DNA of 64,000 nt. Source: Episyrphus balteatus. Its lineage: Eukaryota > Arthropoda > Insecta > Diptera > Syrphidae. Numbering within the stretch: the first letter of the stretch is position 1; every line of letters begins with the position of its first letter. The position numbers and the translations under genes are program-made. The stretch covers positions 32,483,322 through 32,547,321 of the forward strand of contig NC_079137.1 of the NCBI RefSeq assembly GCF_945859705.1, read 5' to 3'. The notes under the pieces were generated by a model, which saw nothing but the letters and a program-made list of their open reading frames with translations, was not told the origin of the DNA and made no database searches. Positions 12,166-24,530 of this stretch are shown piece after piece.

Positions 12166-13033
12166 ATATGGCTGTATTTAAAAATGAAAAGATACTCCAG
12201 TTTTTTCAGAGATTTAATATGGAAATATTCCAGGTTAAAAGCATATAGGTAGAGTTTTCATTTTTTTAATTTCTGGTTTGTAACAGAGTTGTAAAAATAT
12301 CAATTTAAAAAAATGCATTTGAAATTAAAAAAAAAAAAATATTTGTTGCATATCAAAAAATTTTCTATTGTTATTACAATTAAAAAATATTTGCATTGAA
12401 TATAAAATTTTGATTGGAAACAAAAATATTTTGCATTAAAAAAAAAAGTATTGCAAATAAAAAAATTTCTACATAAAAAAAGAAATCAATGCAAAACGTG
12501 TATGTATATAAAATTTTTTTTAATATTCGTCGAATTTCTTATAATTTTATTTGTAATGGAAAACAAATGCATTAAAAAAATGATAGTTTACAGCCTTGGT
12601 TTATACATAGCTAGTACCCAAACTTTTAAATAAGTTTCAAAATAAATTCTTTTCATTTTGTGGTTGAATGCTTATCTAAGAATATGTTCCCAAATTGGCA
12701 CAAATTTGCTTTAAAAAAAAAACTGTTTACTAAAAAATTTTTCAGATTAAAGTACTAATTATATACTGCTTAATATATCTTAAATATAGGGAACAAAAAA
12801 TATAACCTGGTGAATTAATTTATGTTTTTTAATTCATTTTTGAGAGACTGTATTCAATCAAAAATTTGACATTTCTGTTACATACCAAAAAAGGTCCAAC
12901 AAAAAAAAAAAACAATACTTTTTTTGGAATTAATTTTTTGGACTTTTGCAAAGTGTGTAAAAGTAAATATTTAATAGTTTGTTGATTTAATTTTCGCATT
13001 TTATAAATTGAAAACAGCATTTTACACTTTTTT
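12166..13033. other. AT-rich noncoding DNA
   Basis: It consists of A- and T-rich words such as AAAAATATTTGCAT repeated loosely around 12,300-12,480, giving chance open frames on both strands. No gene seen. Confidence 0.5.
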
Positions 13034-13265
13034 ACCGACTTCCAAAAAGGAGGATGAATACCTCCTCCTTTCGTCTGTATTTTTTTTTTTTTTTTTTTTA
13101 TGTTTGTTACCTCATAACTTTGGACTGAGTAAACCATTTTTTATAATTCTTTTTGTAATGGAAAGCTGGTGGCTGCAATGTGGTCCCATTTTAATTTCGT
13201 TCAGTTTAAGCCATGGGAACTATTAGAAAAACGATAAAACCCTGTTTTGACCCATGGAAGTCGGT
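13034..13265 (+). mobile_element. 232-bp MITE with ACCGACTTCCA ends (copy 1)
   Basis: The element starts ACCGACTTCCAAAAAGG and ends CCATGGAAGTCGGT, giving about 10-bp terminal inverted repeats. It shares its interior (CCTCATAACTTTGGACTGAG, TGTGGTCCCATTTTAATTTCG) with the inverted copy at 53,383-54,355. It contains a 20-T run. There is no coding capacity. The flanks are T-rich, so the target duplication cannot be read with confidence. Confidence 0.85.
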
Positions 13266-16200
13266 TTTGTTTTTAGATACAAATGATTATTATTTTGATA
13301 AATGTCGAAAAAATAACTAAAAAAATAAAAAAATATAAATTTTTATAAAAATACGTGTTTTATAATTATTCAAGTACAAAGGGTTAAAAACAACAAATTT
13401 TCGAAGAAAAAGGATTACTTTTCTTCATAATTAAAATGAAAATTAAGAGCAGATTACGATTCTGAGTTTTGTCGACTCTTCCGAATTTGAACCAAATTTG
13501 TTTAAAATTTATCTTAAGAAATCAGTTCTTATACCTTAAAATTAAATAAATATTTTGAGTAGGTATATTTTGAAAAAAAAAAAATTATATTTGTTGAGAA
13601 AAAAATAAAATAAATGTAAATTTTTCGAAATTCCAAGCTTGAGAACAAAAATAAACACCCTCTCAAATAATTTTTCCTCTTGCTTAAATTTCCACATACA
13701 TGACATAGTTTTTGCACTAATGCTAATCACCCTCTTTATTAGAAAATTAATTATTCAAGACCGGCTCTATAATTTTCACATCCTACAGTTTTTGAGCAAT
13801 CAGCAATGAACGTCATTCAAATGACTAGAAAATTATATTCTGCAAATAATTTGGTTAAATTTTTAGGTCGAGAATAGATATTTTTAAATAACAGTTTAAG
13901 TTTTTCTATACATAAACAGGTTACGCATACGCCACAGTGACTTCCAAATCGAACAACTTCTTAGTTTCCTAAAAATGCAATATTTTTATTTTGAAAATAT
14001 TAATCTTTTGTTGGACCAATGACTTACCCAGATTGAATCGTAACCTGATTGATTGTTCCAGAAAGCTATTTTCAGTAGCAATTGATGAGAAAGCAAATTG
14101 ATCACGAAAATCTTAGGCTTTTGTTTTGAGTTCCTTACCTTTTTAGGGAAGGTAATTGCAATTTTTTCTTCTTCCAAAAGCACCTTATTAGGCTTGCAAG
14201 AAATCTTTTAGGAAAATAATTTTTGAGGGCATGGATAATTCTTTTAACAACTGGATTTTTTTTTTTGTTATTTTTAACGTTTTTCAAGTAAAGGATGGAA
14301 AAAAGCTTTTATTTGAACTTTATTAACTTCAACTTTAGGTAAGAAAAGTTAAATGTATATTTGTGTACCTACCTACTATAAACGGTAATTTAACATTGTT
14401 TGAAGAAATCTATTAAATGATCATTTACTCCTTTGTAACTTCATGGTTACCACTTTTATTTAAATCAAATACATAATACTCTACACATTCCTAAAGAATC
14501 TCTTTTACAAACACATAATGCATCCATAATCTCTTTGGCAAGTCAAACAAAACCTCAGAAAGTACTTACTTACCTTGATTTTAAAGCTTCTAACATTCTA
14601 AAAATTCAATAAAATCTCACACGTACCATTTCTCTTCGTAACTTTTTCCATATAAATATCAAAAATCTACTTAAACTACCTCTGAGCAAATAAACTTCCA
14701 TAAATCATTTTTCTTAAAAAAAAAAACAAAAACAAATAAAGAAAAAAATCCCCCATATGCAAGTTCAACTAAAAAATCTAACCTACATATTTGCGAGACT
14801 CTCAAGTCTCAATATTTCCTCCCTTTTGCGCTCATACTGGCAAATAAACTTCAATGGTAGATTTCAAAAGTCACACACACACTCCCCCAGTAAGTAAGAA
14901 ATAAAATAAAATCCATACCCAAACTATATATACCACGTCTTCGATAAACCAAAATAAAGGGCACACACAATCCAAGAAAACAATTGCCCTTTATATAATA
15001 GACTGTAAATTGGGTATACGCCCACCTTCGGTAAATTTAAATGCAGACGATACAACATTCCACATAATTCAAATACGAGCACAGACAAACTTGAGAGTAA
15101 GCATCCGAGCTTAAGCACGACGACGGAACAGCAGGAGAAGATAGCGAGCGCCACCAACCTCCAAAATTCGGAATTATTGTAAATCCCACCGCAAATATCA
15201 AATAAAACTTTTATTACAGTTTAGTAAATTTTGCATACATCACTGGGTGCGGTTTAGGATATGATTTCTGGTTTGGGTTTTTGGGTGAAGTTACCTGGGT
15301 CCTTGCTGGGATGATATTCATTCTTTCTATATGTTTCCAAATTTGTGTGAAGGTCCTATATGGCACACACACATACATAAACACGCTTGTGGAACGTTTC
15401 ATATTTTTCGAGAAATCCAAACACCAAACACAAATTTTCTACTCCAGCTGGAGCACCAGGACGATGAAATTTATTCGCATACAGGGAAAAGGAAGATCTA
15501 GGAAGAATCGTCTATCTTCTATTTCAATGCTTGTGTTTTTTTCTATTTTGTGTTTTTTTTTTTACTTTCTTTTGTTGGTATAGGTATCGTACTGAGAGAA
15601 AGGATTCACTTGCAGCAATAACGAAAAAAAAAAACGAATCGACTCGTACTGCCAACAACTATCGACAGGGACGATTTGAGAAGCAGGGCGCATAAGCGAT
15701 TTTAATAAAAAAAGATGTCGGTAATAATCACGAACCTTTGACCAGTGTTTCTTCTAAATCCTAATTAAAGCACAAAAAATATGTATTTTAAAACGCAATG
15801 TAAGGAAGTAAATTATACTGGACTTTGTCTGCTTTTAGGTGCTATTATTCTCGAGGGTAAATTAAAATCTAGAGATGTGGTTAAATGGAAAATAAATTAA
15901 TTTGAATCTGGAACGTGGCCTACGACGGCTTAGGATGGATACGTATTCGAGACATGATTCTTCATAGTTTTTATAATATATTGCAAAAAACTTTTAAAAA
16001 ATATTAAAAAATAGAGAAAAAAAAGACATTTTTAGTGTTTTTACTAGATAGTATATTTTTATCCTTTGAGCCTTTATAGATATTGAGCATGTAAGGGAGA
16101 AAAAATATACTTTATCTTTCAACATAATGTTTTTTGCAATATTTTGAATTTAAATTTTTTTAAAGGGATGCATATCGATAGGAAATTATCTACAAAAAGC

Positions 16201-17659
16201 TACTTAATAAAAATTTTCAAATTCGGCTTGCTTTTCAAAATATAGACAAAAACTCAAAAAGTAACAAAAAGAGTCAAAAATTTTGATCGTTACATAATTT
16301 ATCCGTAGATTTTGAAGAAAAGTATCTTGTTATCTTTGTCAGAAAGTGTTCTACACATGGAAAACTTAAAACTATATGTGAATTCTAAAGATTTTAATTT
16401 TTCTTTCAGTCAGTAAATTTTTTGTCAAAAATTTTCTTTATAAAATCGATTTTTGTTAGATTAAACATTTGGAGTAACCCAAAAAAGTTATTCTAGTGTT
16501 TCTTGCTTACATATTTAGCTTTCAGGTGATTGCTTACTACTCAAGATATAAATCGAATACTAAGTATGCTGGGAAAAACAACGACAAAGAATTTTGAAAA
16601 ATCATATCTCGAAATCCTATCCACAAACATTTTTTTAGATTAGATTTTCGAGTTTTCTGGGCTCAAATTTATACGAAAAGCACTAAGGCACTTGGTGTCT
16701 AAAAAAAAATATTTTTTGTAAATTAGTGTTATGCGAATGGTTTCACCTTTTTATCGAAAAACCCACAAACCTATAAGCCTTAGAAATTTATGTCAATTCA
16801 TATTACTCAAAAAGAAGAGACAAAAAGCTTTTATTTTTTATTTTTAGTGCTAAAAATCAATATCAAGAAGCGAAAGTCTGGACCATTTTAGAACAGCCTG
16901 GAACAAGTTTTTTTTTCGGAATTCGAAAGGGGGTGGGAAGGGGCAGAGATTATGTTGTATAGTAAATATTGATTTTTGAATTTTTTAAAGTCTGTTATTT
17001 GAATTATTAAATTTTCGAATTTGGAGGACGGTGTTTTTTTTTTGTAATATTTTAGACTTGAAATATCTTTGAAACAGATAATATTTTTATACCATGTTTT
17101 TGATAAACAAAAAAAAATGTCAAAATGTCTAGTTGTTTGTTTTTCCAAGCGATTTTTGGTAGGGCTTAAGAAATTTAAATGTTCAACCTGGAAATTTGGA
17201 AAAAAGGGTGTCTGTGGTATAATTTTTAAAATTGTAAAATCATCACGATGGACTTTGAAAGTGCATTATAGAGTTGATACTCTTACTGGAAAAAACTGTA
17301 TTTACTAAGAATATGTATTTGTAAACATGGTTAAATATTCGATTTCAAAATACCTTTTTTGGAAAACAAAAACTATAAAAGTTTTTTTTTTAGCTTTTTG
17401 GAAAAAAAATTTTCGACCTCAGTTTCTTGGTGGCAATAATGGTTAGAACACTTTTTATAAATTGAAAAAAAAAATATTTAAAACCTAAAAAATCGGAAAA
17501 GAGGAATTAGAATTTTTTTGTTTTTGGTCTCTAATATTGAAATTAGGTCCAAAAATTTGGAACATTGTTAGGAGCAACTTTTAAAACCTTTCGAAAAAAA
17601 GGGGGACTAATAAAGCGGTTTTTTGCTCTAAAACACTCATTTTTGATAAATTTTCAAAA
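13266..17659. other. AT-rich noncoding DNA with a balanced block
   Basis: The second copy of the CATACGCCACAGTGAC repeat lies at 13,890-13,965. A more balanced block at 14,880-15,480 contains TTTATATAATAG at about 14,990, a possible TATA element, but no supported transcript start or coding exon. Chance frames there (14,924-15,157 minus; 15,281-15,583 plus) are not recognised. Confidence 0.4.
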
Positions 17660-17880
17660 AAAAAGGTGGTTTTCTCTAAAGGCCGTTTACGGACGATGAT
17701 TTTTTACGACATCATTAGAAAACAGGTCGTGTGCTTTTGTTAAAAAAATGATATAGGTATGTATTTTTTATATCTGTATGGTTTGTAGAAAAACGGAATA
17801 ACTTTTTGAATCCTATCATAATTTACAAGAAAATGCTAAAACAAATACCTTTTTTATCATTATATCAATTTTTTAGATGA
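17660..17880 (+). repeat. Dispersed repeat fragment (copy 1)
   Basis: It shares GTTTACGGACGATGATTTT, GTTAGAAAACA/ATTAGAAAACA, GTGCTTTTGTT and ATCATAATTTACAAG in the same order with 46,670-46,850. No ends or coding frame are visible. Confidence 0.7.
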
Positions 17881-18218
17881 AAAGCTTTAAAAAATATTAC
17901 GCCATTAAAAAGTTTAATATTTTTTCTAAAGAATAAAGCCATACTTAGATTTTTACAATGCGTAAAAGGTATACAAATAATTTATTGAAAACAATGATTT
18001 AAAAAAAAAAATTGGAACATTCCGGAAAAAATCGGGAAAAATCTTAAACATCTTTCAAAAGAAACGTTTTAAAAAAAACGGGGATATCTTCACGCACTCC
18101 ATTAAAAACAATCATGTATTTTATCTATATTTCTTATTATTATTATTTATTAATGGATAGCAAATGGATTTTTAAAAATGAGTTTTTGTCACACTGTCCA
18201 TTGCCGGTTTGTGCGTGG
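17881..18218. other. AT-rich noncoding DNA
   Basis: Nothing recognised. Confidence 0.4.
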
Positions 18219-18223
18219 CGTTG

Positions 18224-20061
18224 CACTATGGGACCAAACGATGTAAATCATCTCAAAATTCCATAACTTTTTTGTTTCTCAATATTTTTTTTTGAAATTT
18301 GACACAAATATACTACAATGTATATGCTTCCACATCAGAACTAAAAAAATTATGTATGTATTTATTATAATACATACAAAAAACAGAAATTATGAAAAAT
18401 AGCTCAAATTCATCAATTAATGGCTTAATTCATATACAAAATTATATTTTAAGTCGTTGTAATTTGTGTTAAATATAAGTGAAGTTATTCTTTATATAAT
18501 ATATTGATAAGAAAGCAAAAATTAAAAGATTATAAATTCAAAAAAAGCATACGAATGAAAGATAATATAAAATTTATTGTAGGTAGAATTTATTTTATAA
18601 GTAAAGAAAAAATGTGAAAAGAATAAGTATCCAAAAACGTAGAGACTAAATTAACCACTTTCTTAATAAAATCAAAATTATTGTGTATTTTATAAAACTC
18701 AAAGAACAAAAAAGGGTTGAAGAGGAAAGTATTAAAACGAAATAGAATATGAAAATAATTTATATTTTATAGAGAAGACTTTTTAAATAAAACAAAAGCT
18801 TGAGATAAGAATTAAAATAGCGTAAAAAAATTAAAGTTTGAAAAAATGGGATGAAATAAAATAAAATCAAATCTGCAGATTTTGATTTGCGGCAGAAAAT
18901 GTTACTTGAAATCCGTTCAGAATGTCAAGCTTGTTGGGAATTCCCTTTATAGGGGATCCCAAAAGTAAAAATTTAAAATACATATCTCAAATTCTTACCA
19001 TTTTCGAAGTGCATTTACACTTCTTGTGAAATTTTTCCTACTTTGAAATAGTATTTTACTTCCCCTGTTCATAATTGATTTTTGTTTTAACAAACGTTCA
19101 CTAAAACATTGGTAAATAAGAATCAATTATTTAATCAAAACATTATTTATTATGTTCGCCATATCGCTACAAATTAGTTAGCAGTTTTAATGAAACTCAA
19201 TTTCTTACTTTTATTTTAGAGCAACACTCTAAAAAATTAACTGTACGTTTTAAAACTGGTTTATCATTTTTATAACTTGCCTAGTTATCAAAGTTTTCAA
19301 AAAAAGTATACAAAATTCGGAAATTGAAGTTAGGATGAAAGATACTATAATTTGAATTCAACAAAACAAGGTTTTTCAGAGTAAAAAAAAAAAAAAACAA
19401 TAAAAAACATAGGCTTTTGTTTGAACTAATTTGTAGCGAAATATTTTTTTTTTATTTGTCAATTGTTCCTAATTGTCAATTATTGTTTTAGGGACAGATT
19501 TGTAAAAAAACAAAAATAAACTATGAACAGAAGAAGCAAAATACTGTTTTAAAGTAGGAATTTCACAAGAAGTGCATTTAATCGAAAACCGTAAATATTT
19601 GGGATAAACAAGTTACCAAATTTTAAGAGCCCTTTAAATAGCCTATCAGAATATTTCATTTGAATCATTAATTTTGAGACAACCTGTAGATGACAGTAAA
19701 AAAAAGATTTGCGAACATTTTTGAAAAATTTGTATTTTATACATTTTTGACCGTAAATCAAAATGGCGCAAATATGCGCAAAATTTTATTTTTATTAATT
19801 AATTTTGAGTAAAATGAGATTCTAAATTCATTCATAACTCGACATCGGCAGTCGTCGGCAAAGGAGAAAAAAACAATAAAAATTGAATTGTAAGGTTCGA
19901 GACTCATTTTAAGTACTTTTAACCAAAATATATTACAAACAATGTATATGCTATCATAATTGCGCACATTTCTATTATGTTAAACAATCATTACTTTTTT
20001 GAAATGATCACATTTGTTAAAACCAATTTTGAGATGGTTTTGGTCGTTTGGTCCCATTGTG
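18224..20061. mobile_element. Transib-like non-autonomous element, 1,838 bp
   Basis: The left end is CACTATGGGACCAAACGA and the right end, read inverted, is CACAATGGGACCAAACGA. Similarity continues for about 40 bp through CATCTCAAAATT. Perfect 5-bp direct repeats CGTTG flank it at 18,219-18,223 and 20,062-20,066. Ends matching CACWATG together with 5-bp GC-rich target duplications are the hallmark of the Transib superfamily, relatives of the RAG1 recombinase. No transposase frame survives, so this is a deletion derivative or foldback type. It has a long internal palindrome at 19,017-19,574. Confidence 0.8.
19017..19574. repeat. Internal foldback within the Transib-like element
   Basis: Arms at 19,017-19,095 and 19,500-19,574 are imperfect inverted copies (ACTTCTTGTGAAATT..CCTACTTT..). 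A second, inner pair at 19,164-19,179 and 19,424-19,439 is a perfect 16-bp inversion (TCGCTACAAATTAGTT). The nested symmetry suggests either a palindromic derivative of the parent element or a second element inserted inside. Confidence 0.75.
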
Positions 20062-20066
20062 CGTTG

Positions 20067-22790
20067 GTGCATCTGTTTATTCTTCTGTTTATATGGCAAC
20101 TTAAATACTGATTCTGGGTTCTGGATGCCATTTAGAAGCCACCAAGTTGAAACACAAATAATAATAGGCAATTTGAGTTGTAGTTGTAAGTTTTCCATGC
20201 CTGATAACATCAAAAATTCCAAGTGCGGCTCTGAAAAATCATACATCATCGAGAAAAATCCCCACTCTCACTGCAATCCCAATCCACCCACCTAACTGTG
20301 GAGACAAATATAAAAGTTTGTTTCATTTTTGTGATCTCTAGGGAGGATTTTCTTAAATGGCAAAAGTGTTCATCCTTCAGGAAGTCTTCCGCATGCTTCT
20401 TTTCTATCTATTTCGTCCTCTGTTCCATACGTTATCACAATGAAATGCGATATATTATTAGTTTTGTCTCCATGTCTTCATATTTTTTTTTTTAACTTGT
20501 GTTCATTTTTCTTTTTTTTTCAATGCTTTGTATCTTTTATCTTTTTCGTAAATATTTGATATCAAGATAATGTTAAGAGTTTGTCAATCCGTTAGATTGG
20601 ATGATATATAAATTTAATAATAGCAACGGGTGGGCAATCTTGAGGCAAGCAACATACACATATCAATATTTCTCTCTTTGTTTCTTTATTTATTTTTTTA
20701 AAAAGTCAAAAGAAAAAGTTCTCATCATCAACAAAAGACGACTCTCGGTTGGATGCAACACTGCTATATTGCACCACACAAAGCCTTCTCACCTTGATTT
20801 CTTTTCTGCGAAACAATTGGCTGAGAGAACTTGCGGAATAAACCACAGCACCTAACATCGCCGACGACCATCATCATTGGAAAAGAAATCCTTGTGCTGG
20901 CGCTCGCTGGTCGTAATAATCCTTGACGATAGTGTGGTTAGTAATCTCCGGTTGTGTGCTTTGCTGAGAAACTTTGAATAAACTTTTTTATTTTGTTGGT
21001 CAGCAAAACACTGAAATATAATGCCAAGCGATTTTTGTAATGCTTTTATCAGAAGGATACGAATAAAAGGAATGAGATACAATGCAGACCGCAAGTTGTG
21101 AAAAATGGTTTTGAGGTTTTCTATCTATTCTCTAGTTTTTTTCACAATTTATATTTATTTTTTTGTTCTTCCATTTTTCTATCTTAAGTTGGATTGCGAA
21201 TTCCTTGATTGTGCAGTACAAAATGCTGCAGTGATGATATTTTTTCTACTTTTGTGGGACAAGGCAAGCAGCCAGCCAGTAAGAGCTGAAGGAATAAGGC
21301 TTGCTCACAAAAAGAAACTCATTACTTAAAGTTTTTTTTTTTTTTTTGGCGGGCAAAGGATGTGAGGGGGCCAGGGTTAGCGTTGCAGTCGACGACCGAC
21401 GGACAGCCTCCACCGCCAAAGTTGGTTAGACATTTGTACACTTTTTAGTGGAATTAGTTTTGTTCACACCTTTTATTGTACGATATCGCCTTTGTGCTCG
21501 CTTGCTCTTTTGAAGTTTACAAAAAAAAAAAGTTATCATCTTTCTATGGATGAAAGAATGTTAAACAAGTTTTATTCGTTGAAATAAATAACCCAGAATG
21601 CTCGAGGAAAAGATAGCTCTATTTTTTGAGTAATGGTATTTGTAGTTTGGTTTTTGATAAGTCAAGGTATTCATGGCGGAGATGCACTTCAGATTGTTTG
21701 GGGTCAGTGGTAAAGTTTGTTTTTATTTTTATTTTGGGAAAGAAAGGATGAAAGGAAGGTATAGTTTTTATGAGAAAAGTTGTCCTTGGAAGTTATTTAA
21801 CTTGAATGGTGTCATTTAGGATAGAGCTGAAAATTTTCATAATAATTTATTATAAATGCTTTCGGATGTAAGAGATTAAAAACTCAAATTATAAATAAGG
21901 AAATAGAAAACAATCATATTGAAAAGCTAACATCATTTCGGTTTAAGAAGATACGGAATTAATTATTATTGATTGTTGGTTGTAGTCCCAATAAAAACTT
22001 TAACATTCATACAATTAATTTGCTAAGAATATAAGCGGGAATTATTGAAAAAATCACAGTTGACACATTTTTTGATGTATATACAATTGTTATTTTACTA
22101 TATTTAATAAACTTGAGCATATTTAGCGTAAAAGGTTCCGTGTTTTGTTGTAGGCTTGCAATTGGGAGCAAACCGAAAATTAAAAAAAATGTCATGTGTT
22201 AACAATCGCTAAAAACTCAAAAGTATTTAACTTTTTTACTTGCTGACAAATTGAAATATTCCGCAAAATTTTGGTCTTAAGTGTTTTTTACGAGTCTCAT
22301 GAGGGAAACAATTTTGTTTATACTTATTGTCTATTTTACCTATTCTGATTGTGAATGACACAGTTTTCTTTGACATCAGCAAAGTTTTTACAGTTTGACT
22401 AAATAGATTTAAAAAAATTACCTAAAATTTGTATTTTACTCATTTTCACTTTAAGATCGCAAAACGACATCTTCTAGTAAAGAAAACGGAAATGTTTTTT
22501 TAGAAAAGAATTAGAATGATCTTTCAAGTGTGGAAAAGTTACACCGCACGTCAAAAATTGACTCGTGAAAATTTTTTCCATCCACAGTTTTTTCACACTT
22601 TCCCAGGAGTTTTTTCACACTTTTTTTATAAATTTTTAAAACATTTCTCATCAACATTTTTATTCAAAAGACGTGAGAGTTTTTTAAGGTTTCTCAATTT
22701 TGACAGAATTTTCTATGATCTTTGTTCGTTCTTATTTTTAACGCATTTTCACTGTCACATTGGAGAACACGTTTTTTTTTTTTAATTTTG
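20067..22790. other. Noncoding DNA, partly balanced composition
   Basis: From 20,067 to about 21,420 the composition is more balanced, with scattered chance frames on both strands. A T run at about 21,332-21,347 precedes a short GC-rich piece (21,349-21,420). From 21,500 on it is AT-rich. No exon, RNA gene or terminal-repeat pair is supported. Confidence 0.4.
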
Positions 22791-22995
22791 TATGTTTTCC
22801 TTTTTTGGTACAATAAGCGCCTTCATTATTTAGAACACACTTTTTAAAGATGCCTTATAACAGCATAAAATTAGCTGCTGAAAATGCTTAATGGTAATTT
22901 AAGATTGATAACAACCTCAAAACTAAAATTGAATCATCTTTAAAAAGTTTGTTTTAAATAATGAAGGCGCTTATTGCACCAAAAAGAAAAACATA
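22791..22995. mobile_element. 205-bp palindromic MITE
   Basis: Arms of about 60 bp at 22,791-22,852 and 22,935-22,995 are inverted copies with a few mismatches. Both contain CAATAAGCGCCTTCATTATT and ACTTTTTAAAGATG. The centre is about 80 bp. It could fold into a long hairpin if transcribed. No coding capacity; target duplication not evident. Confidence 0.85.
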
Positions 22996-23730
22996 TTAAT
23001 ATATTAATTTTCATCTCAATGTTTACATTTTTACTTTTTTTTTAGTTAATCCGTATTTACGTAATAAGATAATTTAATAGACCAAAATAATTTTAAGCTA
23101 CTTCGATAAAATAATCAAAAATTTAGCAAAATAAACCAAAAATATTTATTTTTTTCGTATGTGAGTGCAATCTAGTAACCTTCTCTCTCTGCGCTCTACT
23201 CTCGAAACGGTTAATTTTACAGAAAAATGTTACAAGGATATGTTGTAGATAATTTCATGACGAACCATTTTTATAATGACCTCTGATGACCTCTGATGAC
23301 CTCCGATCAATAGATCGCGAGATATTTCCGAAAAACTTTTCGTGAACTTTTGACCCTTATAACTTTTTAAGGCGGCACGATATCAATGTCGATTTTTCAC
23401 ATCTTCATTACAACGTAATAAAGGTGTATACCAAAATTTTCGCAGATAAAACCTAAAATTACTGGACTAGGAATGAAATTATAAAATATAAAGAAAATGA
23501 AACAAAACTTATTTTAAGTGTTAAGAAAATAAAGTGTTTTAAAAAATAAATTTAAAACAACTTATTTTTATGAATAATCAAGTTTATAAGGAACTTTGTA
23601 AAAGGTCTTTATTTTTAGAAGAAATGTTATTCTAAATTAATGCGTTAAAAATATTATTATCTTTTTCAATTGATCAGATAGTACATATTAATTTTTAAAG
23701 CTGTTAATTTTTTCTTATACCATTTTTACT
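22996..23730. other. AT-rich noncoding DNA with a short decamer repeat
   Basis: Three tandem copies of TGACCTCTGA (the last with a C) lie at 23,277-23,306, followed by GATCAATAGATCGCGAGATAT. Otherwise nothing is recognised. Confidence 0.45.
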
Positions 23731-23845
23731 TGCGATATAGGTACTATAGGGCAAGTTTAGGATTCGTAAAAAAAATCGAACTCGAGATAACAATTTTACA
23801 TGACATTACGATGATGGAGAATGCCAAAAAAGTGGGTCCGGCAAT

Positions 23846-23894
<49 letters not shown>

Positions 23895-24530
23895 CTCTAT
23901 CTGGAGCTGCAGCCTAAACGAGTGAAGTGATTTTCTTCAAACTTGGTAGTTAGCAGTTTTTGGTGATTCCCTAGAGGGGAAATTGAAATTTTTTTTTTAT
24001 GACCAAAACTAACGGTACCTGCCATATAACGGAAATAGAAAAGTTAATTTTTTTCAAAAACGGCTCTAACGATTTTGATTAAAATTTTTGTGTGTAATAC
24101 TACACATAAGGGCCAACATTTTAAATAAAAAAAATATTTTTTGTACCGTTATTAACGGTACCTGTCATAGAACGGTTTTTTTCGTTTCTGAATATCTCGT
24201 ACAAAATTAACCCGATTTAAATGAAAATTTTTATACAAACGTGTGTAAGTAAAGATAATATTAAAAATTTCGAAAATTTTCAAAAAACGCATTTTTGGTT
24301 TTTTAAAAAATATTTCAAATTTTTTTTTTGAAAAATCAATTTTTTGAAAACGGATCAATGAAAAATTTTGAAATTTAGTTTTTATGTGTAAATTAATTAT
24401 TTCTTCAAAATGGCATACCAACTTTTTTTTTGAAAAATGTTAAAAAAATTTTATATATAAAAAATTATTTTTTTAAAAAACGGCTCCTACAATTTTCAAA
24501 ATTTTTTTTCTAAAAATACCTTTTTATACG
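23731..24530 (+). repeat. Dispersed repeat with CTGT core (copy 2, fullest)
   Basis: This copy has the same ordered words as 4,821-5,400: GGATTCGTAAAAAAAAT, GAACTCGAGATAACAAT, the tetranucleotide core, GATTTTCTTCAAACTTGG, AACGGTACCTGCCATATAAC and AAAACGGCTCTAACGATTTT. The CGGCTC word recurs at 24,480 and a second AACGGTACCTGTCAT lies at 24,153, so the 3' part may be internally duplicated. Boundaries are soft. No coding frame. Confidence 0.8.
23845..23896 (+). repeat. CTGT microsatellite
   Basis: About twelve tetranucleotide CTGT units with one C-for-T change near the right end. It sits inside a dispersed repeat and at the same relative position as a degenerate version at 4,938-4,968, so the microsatellite travels with the repeat. 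Confidence 0.95.

Noticed and set aside
14980..15020. Promoter with TATA box
   Set aside because: TTTATATAATAG is easily found in AT-rich DNA and no initiator or downstream gene supports it.
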